Source: Volutella citrinella
Lineage: Eukaryota > Ascomycota > Sordariomycetes > Hypocreales > Nectriaceae
Length of the DNA: 64,000 nucleotides
Direction of reading: 5' to 3'
Assembly: GCA_034401135.1 (NCBI GenBank)
Contig: JAWZSP010000003.1
Coordinates: 3,410,001-3,474,000, forward strand
The notes below the pieces were generated by a model. It ran no database searches. It was given only the letters and a program-made list of their open reading frames with translations, and had not been told where the DNA came from. Positions 19,867 to 30,400 of this stretch are shown here, piece by piece. Positions within the stretch are counted from its first letter, which is position 1, and each line of letters begins with the position of its first letter. The position numbers and the translations under genes are program-made.

Positions 19867-22575
19867 ATGTTGGCGGCACTTTCCTCCCGCGCCTGGCTCG
19901 GCAGGCTGAGTTATCCTGCGACTTCGACACGATGCCCAATACTACGGCACGATACGATTCGACGGTACACAGCGATATCTCCGTCCCATGGCTTGAATTT
20001 CGACACCAAGCCAAGCAGTTTCGAGCAATTAGAGCGACAGGAGACGCACCAGACAAGTGACCAAGATGTCCCTCGCCAACGGAACGTCGAGGTCTCCTAC
20101 CAAACGCCAGAGAAATACCTGGTCACAGAGGAAGATCCGGGGGCGAGCGTGCAAGACACTAGCACACCGTTGCTAGAATCCGAAACGCCACACACCGAGC
20201 AGCATACACCCGTGACCCAGGTAAAATCTGCGAATCCCAAAGGGCAACAGTATGGAAAATCAAAGTATGAAATATCAAAGTATGAAGTTTGGAGAAAGAA
20301 GATGGAAGGCTTCACGAAGCGCAGCCTGGAGTCCCCGAAAGCAAGAGCTAGAGAAGCCGGAATCCGCACACAACTAGCTGAAAGGCATGCGCAAAGGGTC
20401 GTCTCTGGGGTTGACCGGAGAATGAAACGTGCACAAGATAGGTACCATGAATGGGGATACTTGCGATACCAGTATCCGCCGGAGGAGCTTGACAACGTGC
20501 GAAGAGCCTTCAACAAGTGGAAGTGGAAGCTGTACCGCGTCATGGACCCAGAAACGGGCGACCCGAAATCCTGGCCATGGCGCGACGACTGCAAGTGGCT
20601 CTACGGGAGAAGGTACCATGGCATCGCGGCCATGCAAGAGGCTTGGGAGAAGCTTGATGTGCAGGAGCGGAAGGAGAAGTGGAGTGGACTCATGAATTCG
20701 GCGATGCATCTTTACCCCGACAAGGCTTTGCACGTTCTTGAGGCTACCTTGAGTCCGCCTCCCCCAAATTACGCAATCAAGGATGTCATTGAATTTGTTC
20801 TGCAACATCGAGCCAAGCGACCCACGAGAGTCACGGGAAAATGGAAGAAGTACGAAGATGACCACATGCTCCGAGTCCTGAGCAGGGTCATTGAAGACCT
20901 CCCCCCTGACTATGTCCGGTTCCCCCAGAGGGTTTTTGGATTGCTCGCCCGGAGCCTACGGCCAAACCACGTGGCAGCCTTGTACCAGTTGCTGCGGAAG
21001 GCCGGCGTCGTACTCAATGGTCATTCGCTTCTGCAGTTCGCTGTCGCTCTCAGTGCAGTCCCAAGCCACAAAGCAGAAGCATTTGAGATCCTGAAGCTCG
21101 CAGCTGAGAACCCCAAGGTCAAACTCAACCACCCGTCGTTCGCTAGCGCAATCACGTCGCTATTACACGATGCAGAGGGGTCAACGACAGGCGCGGTCGA
21201 CGGGTTTGCTGTCCAGGAAGCTATGGAGTTCTTCATCGAGAAGGGATACGCGCCAAACATCGTCAACCTCACAGCCTTCCTAGATTCCCTCTGCCAGCGG
21301 GGAGAAACATCGGAAGCCATTCGGCTGGCCCTTCTTGCTTCAGGAAATGGCGTCAAACTCGATACAAGGTGCTACCAGACGATCTTCCGAAACGCGAGGT
21401 CATCGTACGACGTATCGGTTATCAAGGGCGCGCTTGAAGTTGCCAGGGCCGCAGATGCGCCGGCGAAGAAGGTTTTCAACAATCTTCTCCATTGCGTGTA
21501 CTACTTCGCTGATATCGACAGCCGCAAGACAGACCGGAGAGCGCCCTGGATCCTGCCAGTATTTGAGCCAATGCTTCGGCTCTACTTGATGAAGTTTGAC
21601 CTCAAACCTTTGCAGTGGATGCTCCCAGACTCTATCCCACTGATCATGAGCGACGGGTATGAAGGTGCAGCTCAGAACGTATCAACCGCCAAGTTTGGCA
21701 TTTGGTACTCGGGAACCCCGCCGCCGTCGGAGTTCATGACTACGATTTACCCATTGGTGTCCGACTACTTCAGTAAAAACGGGACAGAACAATTATTACC
21801 GGATTCAGAGACGCTGATTATCATGCTGCGGGCCTATATCCGGAGCTTGAGACGCGGATCCGACCTGGTCGCTTTTCGCGAATTTGTGCATTCGCGGCTC
21901 CTGGACGACAAGATTGAGAAGAACTGGATGCGCGAGCTCATCCGCGAGAATGGAGGGATAATCCACGACACCCTTCTCTATTCCATGATGCAAAGACCAG
22001 GCTTGGTACACGTGGGGCTTCGGCACTTTGCAGATATTCTCCACTATTCAGTACATGGCGTTCCCGCGTCAGAGCTATCGGAGAGTGGTGTGGTGCAAGG
22101 CGGCTCGAAATCAACCTCGGATGATGCGCCAACGGACGGTACAGAGCAGCACGGCAATGCGGCAATGGCTGCTATGGACTCGAGAAAGGCTGCCACAGAA
22201 AGCAAGATTCTGGCAACGCTTGCAACGGAAGAACGTCCCTATCCTTCTCTCACCGTGTGCACATTTGCCATTCTCATCCAAGCTCTCCTTACTCGTGATG
22301 AGAAGGAGCTTGCACAGCAAGTCCTCGAGGTGATGCAGGAGCATGGCTTGAACCCCAACCTGGCTATTTGGAACACCTTTCTTGGGAAATATGCCGAGAA
22401 GCAAAACATAAGCGAGACCGTTTCTACGCTACAAGAGATCGAGGCTGCCGGATTTAGAGCAAACGAACAGACGTTTGAGGCGTTTAGTCGGATAAACGCG
22501 CAGGACTTAGTATTAAGAAAGATGAACGATATCGTGGAGAGAAACCGAAAGAGGTTGAACATCACTTGGGCATAG
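19867..22575 (+). CDS. Mitochondrial PPR-type protein
   Basis: Single-exon gene of 902 aa from ATG 19867. The N-terminus (MLAALSSRAWLGRL...RHDTIRRY) is Arg/Ser/Ala-rich with no acidic residue for the first 25 positions, a typical mitochondrial presequence. Residues ~40-130 are polar; a basic region follows (ARAREAGIRTQLAERHAQRVVSG). From about 330 onward degenerate helical hairpins resemble pentatricopeptide repeats: VFGLLARSLRPNHVAALYQLL, AMEFFIEKGYAPNIVNLTAFLDSL, and near the end VMQEHGLNPNLAIWNTFLGKY and LQEIEAAGFRANEQTFEAF, which match PPR spacing. PPR proteins bind organellar transcripts to control maturation or translation. The exact target (for example a Pet309/CYA-5-like role) cannot be told from sequence alone. 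A short uORF abuts the start. Confidence 0.8.
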   Translation: MLAALSSRAWLGRLSYPATSTRCPILRHDTIRRYTAISPSHGLNFDTKPSSFEQLERQETHQTSDQDVPRQRNVEVSYQTPEKYLVTEEDPGASVQDTSTPLLESETPHTEQHTPVTQVKSANPKGQQYGKSKYEISKYEVWRKKMEGFTKRSLESPKARAREAGIRTQLAERHAQRVVSGVDRRMKRAQDRYHEWGYLRYQYPPEELDNVRRAFNKWKWKLYRVMDPETGDPKSWPWRDDCKWLYGRRYHGIAAMQEAWEKLDVQERKEKWSGLMNSAMHLYPDKALHVLEATLSPPPPNYAIKDVIEFVLQHRAKRPTRVTGKWKKYEDDHMLRVLSRVIEDLPPDYVRFPQRVFGLLARSLRPNHVAALYQLLRKAGVVLNGHSLLQFAVALSAVPSHKAEAFEILKLAAENPKVKLNHPSFASAITSLLHDAEGSTTGAVDGFAVQEAMEFFIEKGYAPNIVNLTAFLDSLCQRGETSEAIRLALLASGNGVKLDTRCYQTIFRNARSSYDVSVIKGALEVARAADAPAKKVFNNLLHCVYYFADIDSRKTDRRAPWILPVFEPMLRLYLMKFDLKPLQWMLPDSIPLIMSDGYEGAAQNVSTAKFGIWYSGTPPPSEFMTTIYPLVSDYFSKNGTEQLLPDSETLIIMLRAYIRSLRRGSDLVAFREFVHSRLLDDKIEKNWMRELIRENGGIIHDTLLYSMMQRPGLVHVGLRHFADILHYSVHGVPASELSESGVVQGGSKSTSDDAPTDGTEQHGNAAMAAMDSRKAATESKILATLATEERPYPSLTVCTFAILIQALLTRDEKELAQQVLEVMQEHGLNPNLAIWNTFLGKYAEKQNISETVSTLQEIEAAGFRANEQTFEAFSRINAQDLVLRKMNDIVERNRKRLNITWA

Positions 22576-23792
22576 CCACGTTTCGCGCCGCTGGCCATGG
22601 AGCAACTTGGTAATCAACGGGATCTAGGACTTTGGCTCCCCCCATGTACAAACATTTTTTTTTCGCCAGCATGTACCAAAAATTACGAATACTCATATAG
22701 TGGGAGATAGAATAAAGGGGCGTTTGGGTAGCATAGGACAGTCAACAGTGTTGTAGGGGAGAGAATATGACCTTGAAAAGCCGAAATGGAACATCAAGCA
22801 AGTCGTTCACTCTGGCCTGCGCCTCGATGCGAAGAGAAGTGTACCTACCATTGGCCGCTTTCACAACAGCAAACGAAATCAAGTGCCAAAACTCATCGAG
22901 CACCCTTCCAAGACTGCTTGATGGGATACAAAGCTTGCCGTTGATTGGTGTTCCAGAGCCCAACCCCAGTCCATTCAAAGACTCCTCAACGCAGACAATG
23001 TGGCGGACGATAGCTACCGAAGCGAAAAGCTGTCAAAGTTGAGAGGCTTCTATCAAGAGCAACGACTTCCCCTTGTGCCAGAACCCCGATTGGGAGCGTG
23101 TTGACAAACATGAGCACGCATGGCTGCATCAGGGGCCGCATCCACAGCAACTTGGCCGCTTGCCTGCGACCGGCCACGATGGATACCATCTTATCACAAA
23201 AGGGCCTTTTCCAATCATTCAAAACATGCAAACAAATCGCGTGTAGATTCAAAAGCTGAATAATAACAACATGTAACAGGGATATCTCAGGAAGCTGCTG
23301 ACCCGGCTTGTTTATCTCTCAATCATAAATCATGAGCGCATGTCGCGGAGCGAAAACGAAAAAAAAAAGCCACAGCAGTCCAAATCAACCCAACAGGATT
23401 GCCTGCCCCATTCCCCTGGCCCCAGTCCGCCTTGTATGATACCTCTACCGCCCAAACCTACAACCCACTTCCCCATCTTCATTCCTTTCCTCCGTGACTC
23501 CCAACTCTTCCGACCAGCGCATGGAGAAGTCGCGGCACCCACAGGCAGGCTTGTAGTCAATAAAAAAAAAGATGACAAGAATGTACTGAGAGTAATCGCC
23601 AGTGTAATAATAAAGAAAAGCGCGCCAACTTTTGCCTTGATATGTCTTTAAATTTTTCTGCTTGGTTTGGTTCATCCCCCAGTCGGTCGCGCTCAACCAG
23701 CTGGGAAAGTCGTGACTTGTACAAAAGAGTACGCTCGGGTATCATGAAAAAGGAGTATTATGAGACCAGTCGTAAACAGTAGGTAGTAAATA
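22576..23792. other. Convergent intergenic region
   Basis: About 1.2 kb between the PPR stop codon and the stop of the fusion regulator. It contains a T-run (about 22656), A-runs (23359-23368, 23563-23570) and AATAAA-like sequences near 22711 and 23611, consistent with 3' ends of both transcripts. Small open frames at 22742-22978 (minus) show no recognisable domain. Confidence 0.5.
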
Positions 23793-25868
23793 TTAAGACG
23801 CTATACCGCGCAGGACGCGTGCAGGGTTTCCGGCCACAATAGTGAACGGTGGGACATCCTGGTATTTTCGTCAGCATAAGAACATATTTTTATGGCGAGA
23901 CCATTCTTCTTACCTTGGTAACAATAGATCCAGCGCCAACAGTGCTGCCCTTTCCAATAGTGCGGCCAGGGAGGATGATGGCTCCTCCACCAATCCAACA
24001 ATCCTGCTCAATGGTGATTGGTTTGCCCATCTGGGGGCCTTGGCCGCCCTGTCGCTTCTTGGGGTCAATGGGCAGCGAGCCGGTGAAGACGCTGACATTG
24101 GGTCCGATGACGCAGTTGTCTCCAATCTTGACTTCGCAGACGTCGTTGACGGTGCAGTTTCGTCCAATCACGACGTGGTTGCCAATGGTGATGTTGTAGC
24201 CATAATCACAAGTAAAGGGAGTCTCAACAGCGACGTGTCTGCCGACCCGACCAATGTTGGTCACCGGTGAAGCTTCTGTCGGGGACACCCGCACAGGGTC
24301 CCGAGGTTGCAGGATCTCCAGGAAGAGGCGCGCGCGCTCTTCACTCGAGACGCCATTAGTCGGCGGGGTCGTGAGGTTGTTGAATCTCCAGCACGCGGCA
24401 GCACAGCGTTCTCGCTCAAGGCAGAGCTCCTTGTCAAACGGATAGTAGTGGCGGCCGGACAACATCTCTTCCTTCTGCGTTCGCCGCTGAGGGTAGGAAT
24501 GGGAGAGCGCCAGTTGCGCTGCGACCTGGGCATTGCTGGTCGGAGCCGGGGGCGGAGGCGCCGGGCTATTGGTCCTCGTCGGGTGCAAGATGTTGATTTG
24601 GGGAAGCTGGTTGCCAGGATGGGGCGTCTCAGGCTCCGTTCGAGTCAAGTCATGGAGCGGAGGCACACGCTGATATTCCTTGGACGACATCCTTTCTGCG
24701 AATGGTGGTGCTTGCGGGTTGGCGCTGACAGGAGTTGGGAAGACGTTGGCAGGTGTAAAGGGGAGGGCCGAGAGTTTGTTTTCAGGGCTTGCGACGGACG
24801 CGCTCGGCATTGTTGACGCAGTTGGCCGGTCATCATCGGTCACCAGAGGGCGGCCTTGTGGCGGGTCGATCCTTAGGGCCTGGCCACGGTAGAGCAGGGA
24901 TTCTCGCTTCACCGACGGCTGTTGACCGTACGCGCTTTGTTGTGGCATTCCATACGCTCCTGGCGGGACATAGCTGGGATCTTTGGATTCTAGAGGAACA
25001 GCAATCGACTTGTCGGGCTTCTGCCATCCCGGTCCTCGTTGAGGTGGGTAGCCCGCGCACACAAAACTTCCCCGTAGACAGTTGCCGCCTGAACAAATTC
25101 CATATTAGCATCGCATCTTGACTGCAAAAATCTAGCTATTCCTTTCAACTTACACTCGGGCTTCTGTTCATCACACTTCTTCTTGCGCTTCCGGCATGTT
25201 AGGCATCCCGTCTTGGTTCTGTTGCTGAAATTGCGCTTCCGCTTTTTCGGGTCGTGCTGCATAATGCCGTCACGCCTTTGATCGGGGCTGTACTGGCTGC
25301 CATACATCACGGAGCGGTCCTCGGCATCGGGGCTGGTGTTGGGGTAGTCGCCGTGGTCCATCTGTCCAGCGGCACGGCGAAGCGCATCGCCTATTTGCTC
25401 CTCAGTCTGGCCGTGGGTGGAGGTAGCAGAGGTCTGCTGAGATTCATAGGCGCGCTCATCGCGGCTCTGCTGCGAATACCATGACTCCTTATCCCGCTGC
25501 TGGTCCTCGCCAAAATGGCGATACTCCCGTTGCGGTGTGCCATACTGCTCACGGGATTCAGACTGGGTAGGCGGCGCAGAGGTTTCCGGTGTTCGTTCTT
25601 GGGTTGTCGTCTCCCGCCTCACTTCAATGGAGTCTGAGCGTTTGCGTTTGTGAGACCCTTCGGCCTCTGAATAGGTGGCAGGTTGATAGGGCGACCTGTC
25701 AGAGCTCTGAGCGGGCCGCTGGCTGCCCGTCGCCTCAGGCGCGGGTGGAGGCAGGGCTGGGGCGGTGCTTGGGGGCCGTTCATCTTGTGTGGCGGGCTTC
25801 TCGGTGGTTGCTGACGGCTGTTCTGAGCCCTTGGGCGAGCCACCATTGAGGGCGGTAAAACTTGACAT
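23793..25868 (-). CDS. Zn2Cys6 regulator fused to a maltose-acetyltransferase/hexapeptide fold
   Basis: Three exons: 25154-25868, 23914-25088 and 23793-23858 (651 aa); introns GTAAGT/GTTCAG (65 nt) and GTAAGA/TACCAG (55 nt). Residues 1-215 are polar and low complexity. A complete Zn2Cys6 cluster lies at 222-249 (C-x2-C-x6-C-x6-C-x2-C-x6-C, with basic CRKRKKKC) and is split by intron 1. A Pro-rich linker follows. The Mac domain starts near 444 (KEEMLSGRHYYPFDKELCLERE), then a left-handed beta-helix from about 535 (DYGYNITIGNHVVIGRNC to GAGSIVTKDVPP and AGNPARVLRG). Where Maa/LacA-type enzymes carry the catalytic His (THPIDP), this protein has SLPIDP, with Leu in its place. This argues against ordinary acetyl transfer. 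The likely role is DNA binding with an oligomeric or ligand-sensing C-terminal domain; its targets are unknown. Confidence 0.88.
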
Positions 25869-27490
25869 GACGATTGATGCACGTGGGGGGGGCTGTCAAT
25901 TAAGCCGTGCTTTGGTCTAGGGCCCCGGGGTCGAGGTCAAATCAAGCTTGATAAGACCCCTGGGCGTTGATCTTGGATGTCGCGAACGCGCGAGGCTTGA
26001 AAGACCAAGCGATTAACACGCGAGTCGCTCACTCGAAGTTGAGATCTGGACTTCCAGCGCAAGTGAATGTCCTGGGCGTGACCGCGCGGTAGTTTCGATA
26101 TAAGACGGAGGCCTCGAGTCCGAGACCGAGGCTCGAGACGCACTGTCAGGCAGGCGCGTGTTGCGATAAATGATGGCAAAGGGTCCTGAGGAAGCGGGCG
26201 CAGCTAGTGCGATGAGCGTTGTTGGCGGCAAGTCCGGGGCTGGAGGGTGTGGGTGGGTTGAGTGGCCAGGACAGACGAGCGGCAAAGGAATGCGCGCGGC
26301 GGGCACTCTGAGATACGAGACAGTGACCAGACTGCACTCGGGGTTTCGGGGGCGCGCGGCGCGGCGAGCAAGATCCGTCGAGGGATTTCGGCGCAAAAGA
26401 AGGGAATGAAATCCGGTAGGAGTGGCCTTGGTGGAAAATCCGAGTGGGTTGCGAGCGTGATAGCTGGGGGTAGCTTCGGCGCGAGCGGCGTGGACAAAGA
26501 ATCCAGGAGACGACTGGCAGAGACCTGGAGACGAATTGTCGCGGCGCTTGGTGTGCGGACGATTACGCGCGATTATGATGCGCCCGTGGTCGGGGAAAAA
26601 GCTGGGGGCTGGTGGCGGGGGAGCTTGGATGGAGCTCCAGAGGGCAGAAGGATGATGCCGCGACGACGGGACGGGCGAGAGGTGAAGAGGGAAAACGAGA
26701 CGACGCGGCAAGCGGCGAGGCGGAGAGAAAAGAGGGAAGCGACGCCGGGATAAGATCGAAGTCGAGAAATCCAAAATGGGGTTCAGGCCCAGTCTAAGAA
26801 TAGGACGAGGTCGGCGGCAGTCAGTCTGGGACTCTGGTCTGGCTGGCGACGAAACGAGCTCGAGGGCACCGGCTGGGTCCTGGGCGGCTTGAGAGGTGTG
26901 TGGGCGGTCGAGAGCAGCGCTAGTCACGTAGCGGCGGCGCCAGAGGGAGGAGCGAGGTGCGCAGGCCCTGGGTCGGCTCAGCAGCAAGCGCGGGGCCGGG
27001 ATGACGCAACGTAAAGGCGTGCCCGCCGGTCCAGTTGAGTTGTCCGACAGGGCGCGAAGGGGGTGTGGGTTTTCGGTTTGGAGATTCGAGACTCAAGGGC
27101 AAAAGGGACGGGAGGGGGAGAGGGAGCGTGGCGAGCGCGATAGGAATTGGGCTGGGCGGGAACGATGTGACGAAGGATATGCACAAGCCATCCATGGGAG
27201 AGACGCCCAGCAAAATGGTGAGAGACAGAGAGACCGCGCGGGAGCGCCAGAATGGACGTCGGGCTACTGGGGTCGAGGGGTGTGTGGATAGCGAAACCGG
27301 ACCAGGGTGGCCTTGAACCTGGAAGCTGGGAACTTTTAGGGAGGGGGGCCTTGCGCAGGCGCGGCTGGAGGAAGTCCTGGCAGAGATGGAGGCAAATTTT
27401 GGGGGAAGCGGGAGCCGCGGTGGATGCACACGGGAGGATGGAGCCACAGCTGAAGTCAAATTCGAGCATCCGCCAAGGTCCTGAGCTACC
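25869..27490 (-). promoter_or_regulatory. Long pyrimidine-rich leader/promoter of the fusion regulator
   Basis: About 1.6 kb upstream of the Zn2Cys6-acetyltransferase gene is markedly C/T-rich on the gene's own strand. Long stop-free frames result from this bias (26013-26987 and 26920-27459 on the minus strand). Their translations are Pro/Ser/Arg-rich with no domain. Long C/T-rich leaders are common for regulatory genes of filamentous fungi. Whether any part is transcribed cannot be told from the sequence. Confidence 0.45.
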
Positions 27491-30400
27491 TAGCTAGCAC
27501 CTCTTTTCCCAGTTGCCATTCCGCCGTTCGCTCCAAGGGCGTAGAGTGGGTTGCTTGCCCTGAGCCTGAACCTGAGAGCACACCGGGCGGACAAGGGGAG
27601 GGGAGGGGGCATCCAAGGTGAAGTTGCCGGCGCCAGCAGGCTGGCTGGTTAGTACAACATATCGCTACCGTTTCGTCTGTCGGGCAATGGGCGGGGGCCA
27701 AAGGCGCACCGGGCTGGCTGGACGTGCATCTGGCGGCGGTACGGACTACTCAGTGCAAAGACGCACCTCCGCCCATAATTATCCCACCGCCATAAAACCA
27801 GGTGCGTGTCCACGCCAGGGGTGTCGACCGAGCAGGGGCAGGCGGCACAACGGCGCTTCTGGTTCAGGCAGACTAATTACCAGCGCAACAGTGTCTATCC
27901 GGGAACTGCCAATGATAAGTGTCTTTTCTCTCTCATTGTCGTTGGCATGTTCTCTCACGGTCCGGACTGCTCGGAAGGTGCGTCGTGTTCCTTGTCGTAA
28001 CGCACAAGCAAAAGGCCATGGATTATACGGCGCCTGGGAATGAATGCCAACCAGACGAGAGGTTACGACATAGGATCAAATGGGGCACATTGGGCAGGCC
28101 ATCAGAGCTCGGTTCATTGCGCAACGCCGCGCCGCCCTTGGCAACACGTCTTTCACGCCGCGGGGCGAGCGATGTAATTACTATCAGCATTGGATGCCAA
28201 ACACCATTTGTCCACTGCCAGCTCACACGGTGGAACGGACATTGCGATACTTGGCCTTACACTACTAGTACGCAGTATGAGAAGGCTGCCTCCATGATCT
28301 GTCTGCTCGCGGTTGCGGCAAGTGACCGTAATCAACATGCATTGCTCCCAATTCGATGCGGTGGTCGCAGGAAAGACCTGTGGGCTCTGACAGCCCGGTC
28401 AGCCTTCTCGCCATGTGCATCGTGGGCCAACGTCGCCCTCTGCGCTTGGGTGGTGGCGACTAGGGCGTTCGGCAAGGAGCCGTTTGAGGCCATGCCCGTT
28501 CTGTTGGCACTCCCCATCACCTGGCTCATTATTAGTCCTACATTTTTCTGCCATTTGCTCCGTCAACTCCGAATTGTCAAGGACGGTGTCAGGCGTGTGT
28601 GCGGCAAATGCCGGCCGCACCGACGACTAGAGCACCCCCGACTGCCCTTGTATGGACTTCCGCATCGCGCGAGCGGAGGGAGGGATACCATCGTCGGAGG
28701 TCGGAGGAAGCAGAAGGAGGGAAGGGAAGCATTTGCGCGCTGTCATCTAATTTAGACATTGCCATTGCCGCCATTCCTGTCGGTGTCTTTTGCGACACGC
28801 ATAGACGTGCTGCTCCTTGCGGCCTTGTGGTTTCTGCAGTCAAAGGCGCCCAGGCTCACAGGCGCTGGAGGAGGACCGAGCGGTTGCTCTATGTGGGTGC
28901 CGTCGCTTGTTGCCCACTGAGTGAATGAAGTCGCCAACCCCGGGTTGGCGTGTCGCTTCGCTCGCTCGAGGCGCGGCCACCGTTTGGGAAAAGCACATCG
29001 ACAGGGGGGGTCGGCCGCGCGATTGGCCCTCCACGTAGAGCCCGGCAGCGCCCAGATGCCCACCCCAAGGCACCTTCTACCGTGCACGGGATGGCCCACA
29101 TGTACTGTGTCCTTACCACTAGCCCTGCGAGGGAAGGGAAGCACGCTCACTCAGCGCAACAGGGGCAAGGGGCGCGGGTTTCCATCCTGGGGAGGGCGTG
29201 GCCGCAGTAGGCGGCCAAACGACGGGTACGCGAGGTCCAGCGCCGGGGCGCCAGCCAGCCGCCCTGGGCGCAAAGATCGGGGAACTGAGGTACTTGGGCA
29301 CATGCGTAAGGTACCCTACCTTCAGTTGGTATTCTCTCCAAGGCACCCCGTGCCGGGCACGTTGAGTGAGTGGAGCAGGTGTTCAGATTCCGCACGTGCA
29401 CAGCCAAGCCAAGGTGTAAGTCGACGTGCCTCACAGGCAAAAAAAATCGCTTCGAGGATGGACTGCGCCCTCAGCTGAAGCTTGGTAGGCCGCGCGCAAT
29501 AACAGCAAAATGTCAAGATCGTCGCACACACCATGTCCACCAACTGAATCAACGGCCTACCATATGTAACGATCCAGTCGAGTCTCCCAAGTCCAAGTCC
29601 AAGTCCCCTGTCTGAGTCACGGGCGGCAGACGTGCCGATGCAAATCATCAATTTAACCCACCTTCCTCATCTGCTCCAGCCTCAACCGACGGTTTCGCCG
29701 GTCGATCAGCCAGCCAAGAAACATGCTTTATATAAGGCAGGATGAGAACCTGGAGACCCGAGCCCTGCAGTCTTCCCGCCTGCCAGAGCTATCACCCCGC
29801 TGGGAATATCAGCGTCATACTATCAGCAGCACCACTAGTACTACTAGTAGTATGTCGGTTGGGATGCCTTCACTTGGCCGATGGCTCCAAGCTTCAGGTG
29901 TGCGCAGGAGGAAGCAGATGGGCGTGGAAGACAGAATGGCGCTTGCACCGAAGCAGGTCTCTACAGCAAAGGCTCTGCCTTACTCATACCTAGACAGACC
30001 AGTTAGGACGAGCATGAAGGTTCGGCCGCCGCTTCCTTCTGTGGACCATTATCCCTGTCGGACAATTCAACCCGCCCCTGCTAAGTTCAAATAGTCAGTT
30101 AGCTGCCTCCCAGCGCAGTGGTTACCCCCCTTACATCCCGCGAATTGATAGCTGTGGGCGTTATGTAAACCCAAGGCAAGCTCACCAACACCAACGACGC
30201 TCATCAATAGACTGGATGTGCGCCCCAGAGGGTTTGCAGAGTGCTTGGTCGACGAGGTGTCTTACATCCAGAACAGGTCCCTCCCTGTAGCATTGGGCAA
30301 GACTACCGCTAATGTCGAGTGCAGATGCAAGTAATAGTGGCACCTCATGTATTCTCATGAGTCGGCGCACCAAGCAGGCGGCCACATTCGGCAAGAGTGC

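Noticed and set aside
26013..26987. 324-codon open frame, minus strand
   Set aside because: Composition-driven: Pro/Ser/Arg-rich translation with no domain, in a pyrimidine-rich leader with similar frames in the other phases.
27919..28755. 278-codon open frame in the gene-poor region
   Set aside because: Translation looks random (Trp/Cys/Arg/His scattered), with no domain or exon partner.
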